The notes below the pieces were generated by a model that worked only from the letters and a program-made list of their open reading frames with translations, was not told the DNA's origin and did not search any database. A DNA stretch of 9,594 nucleotides from Armatimonadota bacterium (GTDB taxonomy: Bacteria; Armatimonadota; Fervidibacteria; Fervidibacterales; Fervidibacteraceae). Both the position numbers and the translations under genes were made by a program. This document shows positions 1 to 7,105 of the stretch, in pieces. The DNA lies in NCBI GenBank assembly GCA_026419315.1, contig JANZZQ010000036.1, positions 1 through 9,594 of the forward strand, written 5' to 3'. The first letter of the stretch is position 1. Every line of letters starts with the position of its first letter.

Positions 1-1193
1 AGTCATAAGGCTTAACCGATAGTTTGCGCTGGTGCATTGGCTTTTGATGACTGTGCAATTTTTCTGGTTTGGAGCTTTCGTCACTGCAGGCAGCACTGGT
101 TTGGCTGCTTTGGTTGATTTCCCGCAAGGTTGGAGTCAACAAGCAAAAACCTTGTTTTGGTCTTGACTGACGATTGCTTTGCTTTTTCCTGCTTTGATTT
201 TGAGCCCGACGGCTTATCGGTTGGTTGAGCGTTTGATGTGGCTTGTCGCTGTCGTCCCTTTTGTTGGCTTGTTGGTCGCTTGCTTGCAGCGTTATGTCCT
301 CGGGCATTTTCCCCAGTTTATCAAGGGAATTTTGCTTCCCCATTTCCCGCCTTTTGCGGATTTGCCTCGCCCTAGTGACCCGAAATCAGCAACGCCTCTG
401 CTGACTGCCATCACTTTTGCAGGTCTTGGTGGCTTTTGGTCGCTGTTTTACTCCTATTGGCTTCGCGAAAAAGGTGCTGGAATGGCTCGCCACATGGGGC
501 ACATAACAAGCCCAATAACGGGCAAACCCGAAGCCATACCGCTTTCAGGCTTTGTTCCCAAGCCGACAACGAAGGTGCACAGAGGTGGCGTCAATGGCGC
601 ACTTACTTGTGCGTTGACAGCGCTATCGGGATCTTCGGCAACATCATCACGACGCTCATGACCTGTTTCCTCACCTTCGCGCTCCTTTACCCGAAAGGTT
701 TGGTCCCACAGGAATGGGAACTGGTTGTGCACCAGATCCGTTTCTTTGAAGTCAGTTGGGGAGCATTTGGCAAATTTCTTTTCGCCGTTGTCGCTGCTGC
801 TTTCCTTTCCGATACTTGGCTCACTCCCCTTGACGCTGTCAGCAAAGTTCACACCGATTTCATCTTTGCTTCTTTCCATTCGCTCGCCGTTGGCACCCAA
901 GAGTTTGGTATTACGCCATCGCAACAGCCTTGACGATCGTCTCGGTTATGACGATGCACTTTGCGAGCCCCCAAGCGTTGATTCTGCTCAGTGCTGTTTT
1001 GGGTTTCGTCGGAACAGCGATTTTCACCGGCGCGCTGCTCTTGCTCAATTACCGTTGGATGCCTCGCTGGTTGCCAGAAGTTGTCAAGCCAAGCCCAATC
1101 GGCGCAATAGCGCTGTCAATTTCATGGTGCGCTTATCTTCTGCTCACATCCATTTACCTCTGGCTTCAAATTTCCGCCTGGCTTAAGGATTGA
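1..1193 (+). pseudogene. Decayed multi-pass membrane transporter, probably Nramp-like (5' end outside window)
   Basis: One membrane protein can be read across this stretch only by correcting four lesions. Reading begins in the frame of base 2 and meets a TAG at 20-22 and a TGA at 164-166 (within FWS-stop-LTIALLF). It must then shift by one base near 560-566, where VPK gives way to DNEGAQRWRQW, and again near 868-871, where DFIFA gives way to FFPFARRWHPR. It ends at the TGA at 1191-1193. Both shifts fit single-base deletions. The reconstructed protein has at least seven hydrophobic segments, including LMWLVAVVPFVGLLVA, FGKFLFAVVAAAFLSD and ILLSAVLGFVGTAIFTGALL. The segment around FYSYWLREKGAG and the late segment ending in LLLLNYRWMP recall Nramp (PF01566) divalent-metal transporters, but this family call comes from memory of motifs and is moderate. 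Protein-like sequence persists on both sides of every lesion, so decay looks recent; assembly error is the alternative. The 189 bases after it (1194-1382) show no gene. Confidence 0.75.
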
Positions 1194-1382
1194 CACAAGT
1201 TGAGGTTTTTTGAGCGACAAGGTTTCAGAAATGCCCCTCGCGGCTGAACTGAAGTTCGCCGGCACAGGGTGAAGAGGGAAATTCCTTGCATCGGGGTTCG
1301 GCTCAGCGCAAACTTTGACGGTTTTTGAGGCTTTCCCCCGTCAGTTTTCGCGACTTTTGGGGAATTGCCACGAAATCGCAAT

Positions 1383-2696
1383 TCAGTTTGCGAACTTTTC
1401 CGCCTCTTCCATCGCGATTTTCGTCCAAGCATCAAACCGCCAAGGTTGGTTGTGACAAGTGTGAGTGTCTTTCAGAATGATCTCAACGACGCATCCCTTC
1501 GTTATCTCCAAAGTCTCACGAATGTAACGCCTTACCCAATCGGGGTCAAAACTCGTTCCCGAAACGCAGATGGGATGAGGCTTCCACGAGTAGATGAACC
1601 TGTTGCCGAGTTTCTCCGCTGCGATTTTTCTGTCGCACCAAGGGCTTATTGAAATGCGGCGAAGGCGTGGGACCTTCGCTGTGAGCAAGTCAAGCCAATT
1701 GTGGACTGGCTCGCAGCAGCCGTAGCAATTGAGACCGAAGTTTTCAAGGATTTTGACCTGGTAAGATAGCACGAACTCGTCAAACATTGTTGGCGAAATC
1801 CCCACCACTTCCTGAGCTTCTGCGAACCCCCACATGTCTTTGAGCCTGACTTTGCCGTTGAAATCTTGGGCGGGAAGTTCGTGGGTGAACCCGAATCCCC
1901 CTGAGCCAACATATTGGTTGCCGTTGTTTAGCGACAGGACTCCCAGACTTTCAAGTTGCTTAAGCCATTTCAATCGCCCTTCAGCGAGGAAGTTCATTGC
2001 CGCGTGGACGAAATCGGGAGCCTCGCACATGTCGATTAGGACTTGCTCTAAACCCCGCAGCAGGGCCAGCTCCCTGACAAGCCCCATACTCCACCAAAAA
2101 CTCGTCCGCAACTGAACTTCCAAGATACCGTCAAAAACCTCGTGAGCCAAATTCAAACGCCGCTCAGTTTCCTGGAAATCAATTCGCACCTCGGGATAAC
2201 GCAGAGACTGCAGGTCCTCGTAGTTCTTGATAGGGGGGTCCCACTTGTATGAACCCTTATAAGCCTCGCTGTAGGTGTAACTTGGGGATTTACCCCAACC
2301 GGTATCGGAGAAGACGTAGCCGATGGCAAAAACGTTGTCAATCACTTCGTCTGTTTGAAAATGCTCGGCGATGTAAATCCTTGCCCTAAGCGACCATTCC
2401 CAAGACCTCGCTAATGGGTCTTGACATTCAAGCACGGACTGGGGCAAGAGCTCGTCCCACGCGCCTTCGGGGAAACAAAGAACCATCGGTCTGAGGGGTT
2501 TAAGGCTGTTGTGTGCGTACCAAAGTTTTCGCTTCTCTTCTTGCTTTTCGTCCGCAGCGATTTCGGCAACCCTTCTCGCTAAGTCTCTCAGTATTCGCTT
2601 ATCTCTCTCCAGCACTTTTAACCCCCCTCGGCCTTCGTCTCGGTCTAAGTATAGCGGGGTTTGAAGGATTTTGCTCTCGTTCACAGTCAATCCCAT
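1383..2696 (-). CDS. URO-D-superfamily protein (uroporphyrinogen decarboxylase/methyltransferase-like), function unknown
   Basis: This 437-residue soluble protein resembles the group of TIM-barrel proteins annotated as 'uroporphyrinogen decarboxylase family', which also includes corrinoid/CoM methyltransferases such as MtaA. Visible landmarks are YGCCEPVHNW (residues 325-334), SPWCDR (351-356) and KDTHTC (409-414). The Cys/His cluster around C327, C328 and H332 looks like a metal or cofactor site by analogy with zinc-binding MtaA-type enzymes; that is inference. Residues 1-60 are charged and helical. True HemE is about 350 residues and has a different N-terminal motif, and no heme gene is nearby, so a heme role is unlikely. 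The chosen ATG sits directly after ACAGGG, which is too close for a good Shine-Dalgarno. The TTG two codons in or the GTG four codons in are possible alternatives. The gene is divergent from the Memo-domain gene across 57 bases; I saw no convincing promoter there. It converges on the transporter pseudogene. Confidence 0.85.
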   Translation of the reverse strand: MGLTVNESKILQTPLYLDRDEGRGGLKVLERDKRILRDLARRVAEIAADEKQEEKRKLWYAHNSLKPLRPMVLCFPEGAWDELLPQSVLECQDPLARSWEWSLRARIYIAEHFQTDEVIDNVFAIGYVFSDTGWGKSPSYTYSEAYKGSYKWDPPIKNYEDLQSLRYPEVRIDFQETERRLNLAHEVFDGILEVQLRTSFWWSMGLVRELALLRGLEQVLIDMCEAPDFVHAAMNFLAEGRLKWLKQLESLGVLSLNNGNQYVGSGGFGFTHELPAQDFNGKVRLKDMWGFAEAQEVVGISPTMFDEFVLSYQVKILENFGLNCYGCCEPVHNWLDLLTAKVPRLRRISISPWCDRKIAAEKLGNRFIYSWKPHPICVSGTSFDPDWVRRYIRETLEITKGCVVEIILKDTHTCHNQPWRFDAWTKIAMEEAEKFAN

Positions 2697-2753
2697 CCCT
2701 GTTCAGCGTGGTCAAAATTTAGTTGGCGACCGATTTGACAGGGAGGCAGAAGG

Positions 2754-3974
2754 ATGGAGGAACGGCCCAAACTAAGGACAATTGACATCGTTCCAATTCA
2801 ATTTGACGGACGACCCCATTTGCTCTTGCGAGACCCATTTCAGTTGACTGACAAAATGCTCATTGTTTCCGCACAAACGGGTTTGCTGCTCGCTTTGTTG
2901 GACGGAACGAGGACGCTCAGGGAAATTCAAGTTGACCTGATGCGTTTGACCGGCGAATTTGTGATGAGCGACCAAATTGAAGGTCTGTTGAGGCAGCTGG
3001 ACGAATGTTTGTTTTTGGAAAACGAGCGTTTCAGGGAAGCGTTGGATTTGGCTATCGCTGAATTCCGCAAAACCTCTTTTCGCCAATCTTCCCTGGCCGG
3101 CAGCGCTTACCCTTCTGACACCTCATCGCTCCGCGCCATGCTTGACAGTTTCTTTGAACCTCCGAAGGGACCCGGTCGACCGGAGGGGCAAAAATATTTG
3201 CGACCGTTGAAAGCGATTGTCGCGCCTCACATTGACCTCTCGAGAGGTGGGGTAACTTACGCTTGGGCTTATAAAGATTTAGCCGAAGCACCGCCGGCGA
3301 ATTTGTTTGTCATCTTGGGCATTGCGCACTACCCGATGGAAAACTTGTTTGCGGCCACAACAAAGGATTTCATCACACCGCTTGGGCGCGCTCAAACCGA
3401 TGTAGGTTTCATTGAGGCTTTAAGGAAGCGATGCGGGTTTGATTTGCTCGCAGATGAGTTCGTTCACAAATACGAACATTCCGTTGAGTTGCAAGTCGTT
3501 TGGTTGCAGCATTTGCTTGACGAGGTGAGGATTGTCCCGATAGTTTGCGCCGGATTTGAACATTTGGTTGAACTCGGTGAGTCCCCAATGAGTCTGGTTC
3601 AAGTTCGCGAATTCGTTGAAGCGCTTCGGTCAACTTTGAGCGAGTGGGATGAACCGGTCACAGTTATCGCCAGCGTTGACTTAAGCCATTTGGGACTAAG
3701 GTTTGGGGACAGACATCCCATCACTCCTTCAATTTTGCGTTGGTTGGAATCTGAGGATCGCCTCTTTTTGGAAAAAGTCGCCGGCGGCGATGAGGAAGGG
3801 ATGTTTTACCTTATTCGTTCGGACCACAATAGCCGCAGAGTGGATGCATACCCGGCGCTTTACGTGATGCTCAAAGCCTTAGGTGAAGTTAGAGGCGAAA
3901 TTCGGCATTACGACCAATCAGTTGAGGGCAGGAACGAGTCGGTGGTGACATTCGGTGCAGTTGTATTTCCTTGA
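2754..3974 (+). CDS. amrB: Memo-domain protein (AmmeMemoRadiSam system protein B) with PqqD-like N-terminal domain
   Basis: This 406-residue protein has two parts. Residues 110-406 are a Memo domain: AGSAYPSD (115-122), VAPHIDLSRGG (156-166), LGIAHY (188-193), YEHSVELQ (240-247) and SVDLSHLG (307-314). H159, H192 and H312 are candidate metal ligands. Memo is an LigB-dioxygenase-like fold; bacterial AmrB proteins often occur with AMMECR1 and radical-SAM proteins, but neither is in this window. Residues 1-95 form a separate small domain with LLDGTRTLREIQ (48-59) and LLRQLDECLFLE (78-89), which resembles a PqqD-like winged-helix peptide-recognition domain. The conserved Memo Cys expected four residues before the C-terminal Pro appears to be Val (V363, in RVDAYPALY). 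The start is well supported: GGGAGG at 2742-2747 lies six bases before the ATG. The biochemical role is unknown. The gene is transcribed away from the URO-D-like gene and towards ssb. Confidence 0.88.
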   Translation: MEERPKLRTIDIVPIQFDGRPHLLLRDPFQLTDKMLIVSAQTGLLLALLDGTRTLREIQVDLMRLTGEFVMSDQIEGLLRQLDECLFLENERFREALDLAIAEFRKTSFRQSSLAGSAYPSDTSSLRAMLDSFFEPPKGPGRPEGQKYLRPLKAIVAPHIDLSRGGVTYAWAYKDLAEAPPANLFVILGIAHYPMENLFAATTKDFITPLGRAQTDVGFIEALRKRCGFDLLADEFVHKYEHSVELQVVWLQHLLDEVRIVPIVCAGFEHLVELGESPMSLVQVREFVEALRSTLSEWDEPVTVIASVDLSHLGLRFGDRHPITPSILRWLESEDRLFLEKVAGGDEEGMFYLIRSDHNSRRVDAYPALYVMLKALGEVRGEIRHYDQSVEGRNESVVTFGAVVFP

Positions 3975-3982
3975 CAAGTTGG

Positions 3983-4006
3983 GGGGACGACTTATAGGTC
4001 ATCCCC
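3983..4006. terminator. Hairpin between convergent genes, possible bidirectional terminator
   Basis: GGGGACGAC (3983-3991) pairs with GTCATCCCC (3998-4006) around the loop TTATAG. The 9-base stem has one C-A mismatch on the plus strand, which becomes a G-U wobble on the minus strand. It lies in the 41-base gap where the Memo gene and ssb end head to head. Neither side has a clear U-run, so it is not a textbook intrinsic terminator. It may act with Rho or as a 3'-end stabiliser. Confidence 0.4.
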
Positions 4007-4015
4007 GCTCGTTGC

Positions 4016-4462
4016 CTAACCCTTTTCCACCCTGGTGAAGATTTCTTTGAGAGCGGATAGGTAAGCGTGGATAGTAGCGTCTCCCCAGATGTCTCGGCGC
4101 AGTTCGTCTATTGTGACATCCCCAATCTGGGTGATTGGGTCCCCCAGCGGCTTGACGAACTTCGCCTTAATGACAGTCAAGTGTTCCCGTCTGCCTGTTC
4201 GGGTGACGAAACTTTCTTTGTTCAAAGTCCCGATAACCAAAAGGCGTGAGCCTTGCTTGACAAATTGAGCACATTGTTCAGCAAGGGCTCCATAAACATC
4301 GATCAGAAAAAGGTCAGAAATTGGCTCCCCGTTCGCTTTGAAGAACGGGCGTGCAACTTCCATACTGAACTCCGCTTTAACAACACCTGAAGGGCGGCGG
4401 CGAAGGACAGCGTCCTTCGTTGCGATTCCCGTAACCATGATGAAGTTGACATCAGCCACCAT
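4016..4462 (-). CDS. ssb: Single-stranded DNA-binding protein (SSB/PriB-like OB fold) without acidic tail
   Basis: This 148-residue protein matches the SSB OB-fold pattern. It begins VNFIMVTGIATKD (residues 5-17), continues with KAEFSMEVARPF (29-40), then a strand containing FLIDVYGALAEQCAQFVKQGSRLLVIGTL in overlapping form (about 52-80), and a final strand near REHLTVIKAKFVKPLG (91-106). Such proteins bind single-stranded DNA during replication and repair. Residues 107-148 form a short, probably helical extension ending ALKEIFTRVEKG. The Gly-rich linker and the acidic DDxxF-type tip that canonical bacterial SSBs use to recruit partners are absent. It may therefore be an accessory SSB paralog or a lineage variant. 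The start is secure: AAGGAGG (4471-4477, minus strand) lies eight bases before the ATG. It follows mtaB on the same strand by 94 bases, so readthrough from mtaB is possible, but the leader can fold and the gene may have its own promoter. Confidence 0.85.
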   Translation of the reverse strand: MVADVNFIMVTGIATKDAVLRRRPSGVVKAEFSMEVARPFFKANGEPISDLFLIDVYGALAEQCAQFVKQGSRLLVIGTLNKESFVTRTGRREHLTVIKAKFVKPLGDPITQIGDVTIDELRRDIWGDATIHAYLSALKEIFTRVEKG

Positions 4463-4485
4463 TTACGACCCCTCCTTTTCCTGCC

Positions 4486-4522
4486 ACCACCAGCGCCGAA
4501 GGGAGCTTACCGTCCCGGTGGT
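4486..4522 (-). other. Foldable leader between mtaB and ssb
   Basis: On the minus strand ACCACC (4522-4517) can pair with GGTGGT (4491-4486), and the adjacent GGGA (4516-4513) with TCCC (4504-4501) around an eight-base loop. This gives a 10-base-pair stem interrupted by one nine-base bulge on the 3' side. The structure ends about 23 bases before the ssb ATG and just upstream of its strong Shine-Dalgarno. No U-run follows, so an intrinsic terminator is unlikely. An RNA processing, stability or translational-control element is possible, as is chance pairing. Confidence 0.35.
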
Positions 4523-4556
4523 ATTTCAATTTTGCCACAAAACTCAACGGAAATAA

Positions 4557-5897
4557 CTACCCTAAATCGCCAAAAACTTCACCCTTCTCCGATTCAACCC
4601 CAACAATCTTGACAGGCAAGAGTGCACCTAACGGGATAGTTTCGTTGGTTCGGCAATTGACTTTCAAGTAGTTACCGGTCAGCCCTGACACGAGGAAGCT
4701 GCGCTTGTCGCCGTTTTCTTTCGCTTCAGAGAAACGCTCAACCAAAATGAGCTGTTTTGTCCCGACAAATCTCTCGGCGAATTTGAGCCACAGCTCTTTG
4801 CTAAGTTCAATCAACCGGTGTGCCCGCTCATCCGCGACTTTAGGGGGGACCGCGTTCGGCAAATCGGCAGCCTTCGTGCCCGGGCGGGGCGAGAACCTGA
4901 AAACATGCAAGCGCATAAACCCGATTTCCCGGACGAATTGCAATGTGTTTTCAAAATGGGTTTCGGTTTCGCCAGGAAAGCCAACCATTATGTCCGTCGT
5001 GAACGCTGCGTCAGGTATAACTCTTCGGAAAGCCTCAACAACTTTGCGAAATTGCTCGCGATTGTAACCCCTTCCCATCGCTTTCAAAATCTCATCGTCG
5101 CCAGATTGGAGGGAAATGTGAAAGTGATGGCAAACTTTCGGCAACTCCGCGCAGGTGCAAATTAACCGTTCGTCAATATCGCTGGGATCGAGGGAACTGA
5201 GCCTAATTCGTTTCAGCCCATCAATTTCGTGCAACTTTTCCAGTAAGTCCGCAAGCGTTAATCCAAACTCTCGTCCCCACAATGTAAGGCACACACCTGT
5301 TAGGACGATTTCAGGAAAGCCGAACTCACAAACCAACTCTTTGGCTTCCTCCACCACTTGCTGCAATGGTTTACTACGGGGCATTCCCCTCGTAAAGGGG
5401 ACAATGCAAAAAGTGCAAAACTTGTCACAACCCTCTTGAACCTTCAAGAACGCTCTGACCCTCTCGTGAACTTCCCCCACAACTTCCTCTCGTGGTTGAA
5501 GGTGGGATAGATGTCTCGTCTTAGGCGGTATGGGGAGAGAGCGCTGGCAGACTAATTCGCATATTCGTTCAACCAAAAAGCATTTCTCTTCATTGCCCAC
5601 GATTAAGTCTGCGTGTTCAAGAAGGATTCCGCGCCGCAAAGAAAGTTCGGCCGCACAACCGGTGAAAACGACAAAACCTTGAGGGCTGGCGCGACGGGCA
5701 CGGGACAAAATCTTTCGCGATTTCGCTTCAGCAACGTGAGTGACAGCACATGAATTGACGATAACGATATCGGCCTGCGCGCCAAACGGAACCTGTCTGA
5801 ACCCCCTCGCTTCCAACTGTTTAGCTATTTGCCAGCTGTCGTATTGGTTCACCTTGCAACCCAAAGTCGCGATTGAAAAGGTCAGTTTCCTCTCCAT
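4557..5897 (-). CDS. mtaB: tRNA (t6A37)-C2 methylthiotransferase, MtaB-type radical SAM enzyme
   Basis: The 446-residue product matches the methylthiotransferase family. MtaB converts t6A37 to ms2t6A37 in tRNAs reading ANN codons, using two 4Fe-4S clusters and SAM. The N-terminal MTTase domain carries TLGCKVNQYDS (11-21), the MtaB/e-MtaB version of this motif rather than the MiaB or RimO version, with cluster ligands C14, C50 and C81. The radical-SAM core has C157, C161 and C164 in CDKFCTFC, followed by PFTRGMPRS, SLQSGDDEIL (262-271) and DIMVGFPGET (302-311). Residues about 378-446 form the C-terminal TRAM RNA-binding domain. The active-site loop reads GVCLTLWGRE, whereas GVHLGxYGRD is common. 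I chose the ATG at 5897 because GGGGAGG (5902-5908) precedes it by four bases and the family usually starts just before the TLGC motif. A longer frame runs to 5942 but its extra 15 residues contain the Shine-Dalgarno. It is divergent from the coiled-coil gene and upstream of ssb. Confidence 0.93.
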   Translation of the reverse strand: MERKLTFSIATLGCKVNQYDSWQIAKQLEARGFRQVPFGAQADIVIVNSCAVTHVAEAKSRKILSRARRASPQGFVVFTGCAAELSLRRGILLEHADLIVGNEEKCFLVERICELVCQRSLPIPPKTRHLSHLQPREEVVGEVHERVRAFLKVQEGCDKFCTFCIVPFTRGMPRSKPLQQVVEEAKELVCEFGFPEIVLTGVCLTLWGREFGLTLADLLEKLHEIDGLKRIRLSSLDPSDIDERLICTCAELPKVCHHFHISLQSGDDEILKAMGRGYNREQFRKVVEAFRRVIPDAAFTTDIMVGFPGETETHFENTLQFVREIGFMRLHVFRFSPRPGTKAADLPNAVPPKVADERAHRLIELSKELWLKFAERFVGTKQLILVERFSEAKENGDKRSFLVSGLTGNYLKVNCRTNETIPLGALLPVKIVGVESEKGEVFGDLG

Positions 5898-5921
5898 CTG
5901 TCCTCCCCTCATTGCAATCAA

Positions 5922-5952
5922 AGTATGGCACACTGCCCGCAATCACCGACAA
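5922..5952 (-). promoter_or_regulatory. Likely mtaB promoter
   Basis: On the minus strand an extended -10 element TGC-CATACT (5930-5922) lies 25-33 bases before the chosen mtaB start. A TTGTCG box at 5952-5947 is a -35 candidate with a 19-base spacer, longer than ideal, which the extended -10 could compensate for. Assigned by eye against the sigma-70 consensus. Confidence 0.4.
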
Positions 5953-5974
5953 ACATGACTTAATGTGACATAAT
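5946..5974 (+). promoter_or_regulatory. Likely promoter of the coiled-coil gene
   Basis: CCGACA (5946-5951) and CATAAT (5969-5974) are separated by 17 bases and match the sigma-70 consensus at 4/6 and 5/6 positions. The implied transcript would start about 12 bases before the ATG at 5993. Its -35 box overlaps the predicted -35 box of the divergent mtaB promoter by five bases, so the two would compete for RNA polymerase. Confidence 0.45.
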
Positions 5975-5992
5975 TGCACTTGGTGAACGGTA

Positions 5993-6973
5993 ATGGATGT
6001 CCGTTTGGGCGACCTATACGAGTTGATTATCCGCATAGTTGATGACCGTTTGAATCGGCGAGCCGAAAGCGACCCCACCCCTGCTGCGAGGGTAGGCGAC
6101 ACTCCCTTCCTGGGTTCACAAGAAAGGTCGCCCAACAAAGAAGAAACTTCGCTTCAAGTCTTGGTAGAACAGATAGCCAACTTGGTTGACCTCCAACGGC
6201 AGCTGTTGGAAACGATTGAAGCCAGTCAAAGGCGGACAGAGTCACTTTTGAACGAGTTGCTGAGTTTAATGAAGCAACAAGCAGAAATTTCGAGAACCAG
6301 CAACGGGCGGCGCTATGTTCAATCGATAGGTGATGAGGGGAAACCGGACACAGAAAAGGGGGCAGAGAATGAAGGGGGTTCGAAAAAGCCTCCCGAACAT
6401 CGCTCCGGTGTTATCAGCGACAAGCCTCAAGAAACTTCTTCTAAAGGCTACACTGTAATGAAGCCTCCGAATTTGAGTGACGAGGAAGTTTCTTTCGTGC
6501 CTTCCGATAACTGGTTGAAAGAACCATCCTTGCAGCCATCAACGAGTGAGCTGGCACCCGACGGGGTTTCCGCCCCCGTTGCAAGTGAGCAATCTTCACA
6601 AATGGAAATCTTGACAGACCAACTGTCAGATTATCTGAGAAGGCTTTTCGGAATCAATGTGGATTACCTTCGGACCCGCCAAACCCCTTCTTCCCCATCC
6701 CTGCAAGGCGCTCAAGTGTTAGTGGGTGAAGGCACTTACAATGGTCAGTTGGTGACGCTAACCATTTTCGGGAAATCGCACATTACTCCAGCCGATGTCA
6801 CCGTCTTCTACAACGCCGTTGTCAGACCCTTAAGAGGTTCTGTCACGGAACCGGTTCTAAGCATTGTTTTTGGGGAGACTTTTGAACCGAAAGCGTTGAA
6901 AGTCGCCCACGCCCTCGATTTGCTGGTTGTAAATCTCAGAGATTTGATGGGAATCAGCAAAGGGGAAATTTAG
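5993..6973 (+). CDS. Unrecognised coiled-coil protein with degenerate PD-(D/E)XK-like C-terminal domain
   Basis: This 326-residue protein is not one I recognise. Residues 52-100 form a heptad-patterned coiled coil (LVEQIANLVDLQRQLLETIEASQ region), which suggests oligomerisation. Residues 101-200 are rich in Pro, Ser, Glu, Gly and Lys and look disordered. Residues 205-320 form a compact alpha/beta domain: a helix (MEILTDQLSDYLRRLFGI), strands around VLVGEGTYN and LVTLTIFGKS (253-262), a helix (PADVTVFYNAVV, 266-277), a strand VLSIVFGET (288-296), a helix and a final strand LLVVNLRDL (310-318). This order resembles the restriction-endonuclease-like fold, with FGKS where active enzymes have ExKS; F259 replaces the catalytic Glu while K261 remains. 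Catalysis is therefore doubtful and a nucleic-acid-binding or scaffold role is more likely. The start has only a weak Shine-Dalgarno (TGGTGA). No signal peptide or membrane segment is present. It lies between mtaB and mnmA. Confidence 0.8.
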   Translation: MDVRLGDLYELIIRIVDDRLNRRAESDPTPAARVGDTPFLGSQERSPNKEETSLQVLVEQIANLVDLQRQLLETIEASQRRTESLLNELLSLMKQQAEISRTSNGRRYVQSIGDEGKPDTEKGAENEGGSKKPPEHRSGVISDKPQETSSKGYTVMKPPNLSDEEVSFVPSDNWLKEPSLQPSTSELAPDGVSAPVASEQSSQMEILTDQLSDYLRRLFGINVDYLRTRQTPSSPSLQGAQVLVGEGTYNGQLVTLTIFGKSHITPADVTVFYNAVVRPLRGSVTEPVLSIVFGETFEPKALKVAHALDLLVVNLRDLMGISKGEI

Positions 6974-7059
6974 GTTCCGGCGCCCACACCAGGTTCCCCC
7001 GGTGCTCATGGCGGCACTTGTCCCTGCATCAGCACCTTCCTCCCCCGTCAGATGAAGAC

Positions 7060-7087
7060 TTGCGATAATCGTCTCCCGTGCAATAAT
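7060..7087 (+). promoter_or_regulatory. Likely mnmA promoter
   Basis: TTGCGA (7060-7065) and AATAAT (7082-7087) are 16 bases apart, and the -10 is preceded by TGC, making an extended -10. The implied transcript starts about 12 bases before the ATG at 7106. The rest of the 132-base gap (6974-7059) is G+C-rich and holds only a weak hairpin after the upstream stop. Confidence 0.45.
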
Positions 7088-7105
7088 TTTCGGGGTGAAC
7101 AGAAC

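Noticed and set aside
1316..1343. TGACGG...CCGTCA inverted repeat as terminator for the URO-D-like gene
   Set aside because: Only six base pairs around a 16-base loop, with no U-run on the minus-strand side.
1166..1435. 89-residue minus-strand open frame covering the 1194-1382 gap
   Set aside because: It overlaps the ends of the pseudogene and the URO-D-like gene, is rich in Arg/Lys/Ser without domain-like pattern, and has no Shine-Dalgarno; it looks like chance.
5898..5942. Upstream in-frame start adding 15 residues to MtaB
   Set aside because: The extension contains the strong GGGGAGG Shine-Dalgarno and part of the likely promoter for the downstream ATG, and is not family-like.
6987..7004. 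CACC-A-GG / CC-C-GGTG hairpin after the coiled-coil gene as a terminator
   Set aside because: Short, mismatched stem with no following U-run; competing pairings exist in the same G+C-rich stretch.
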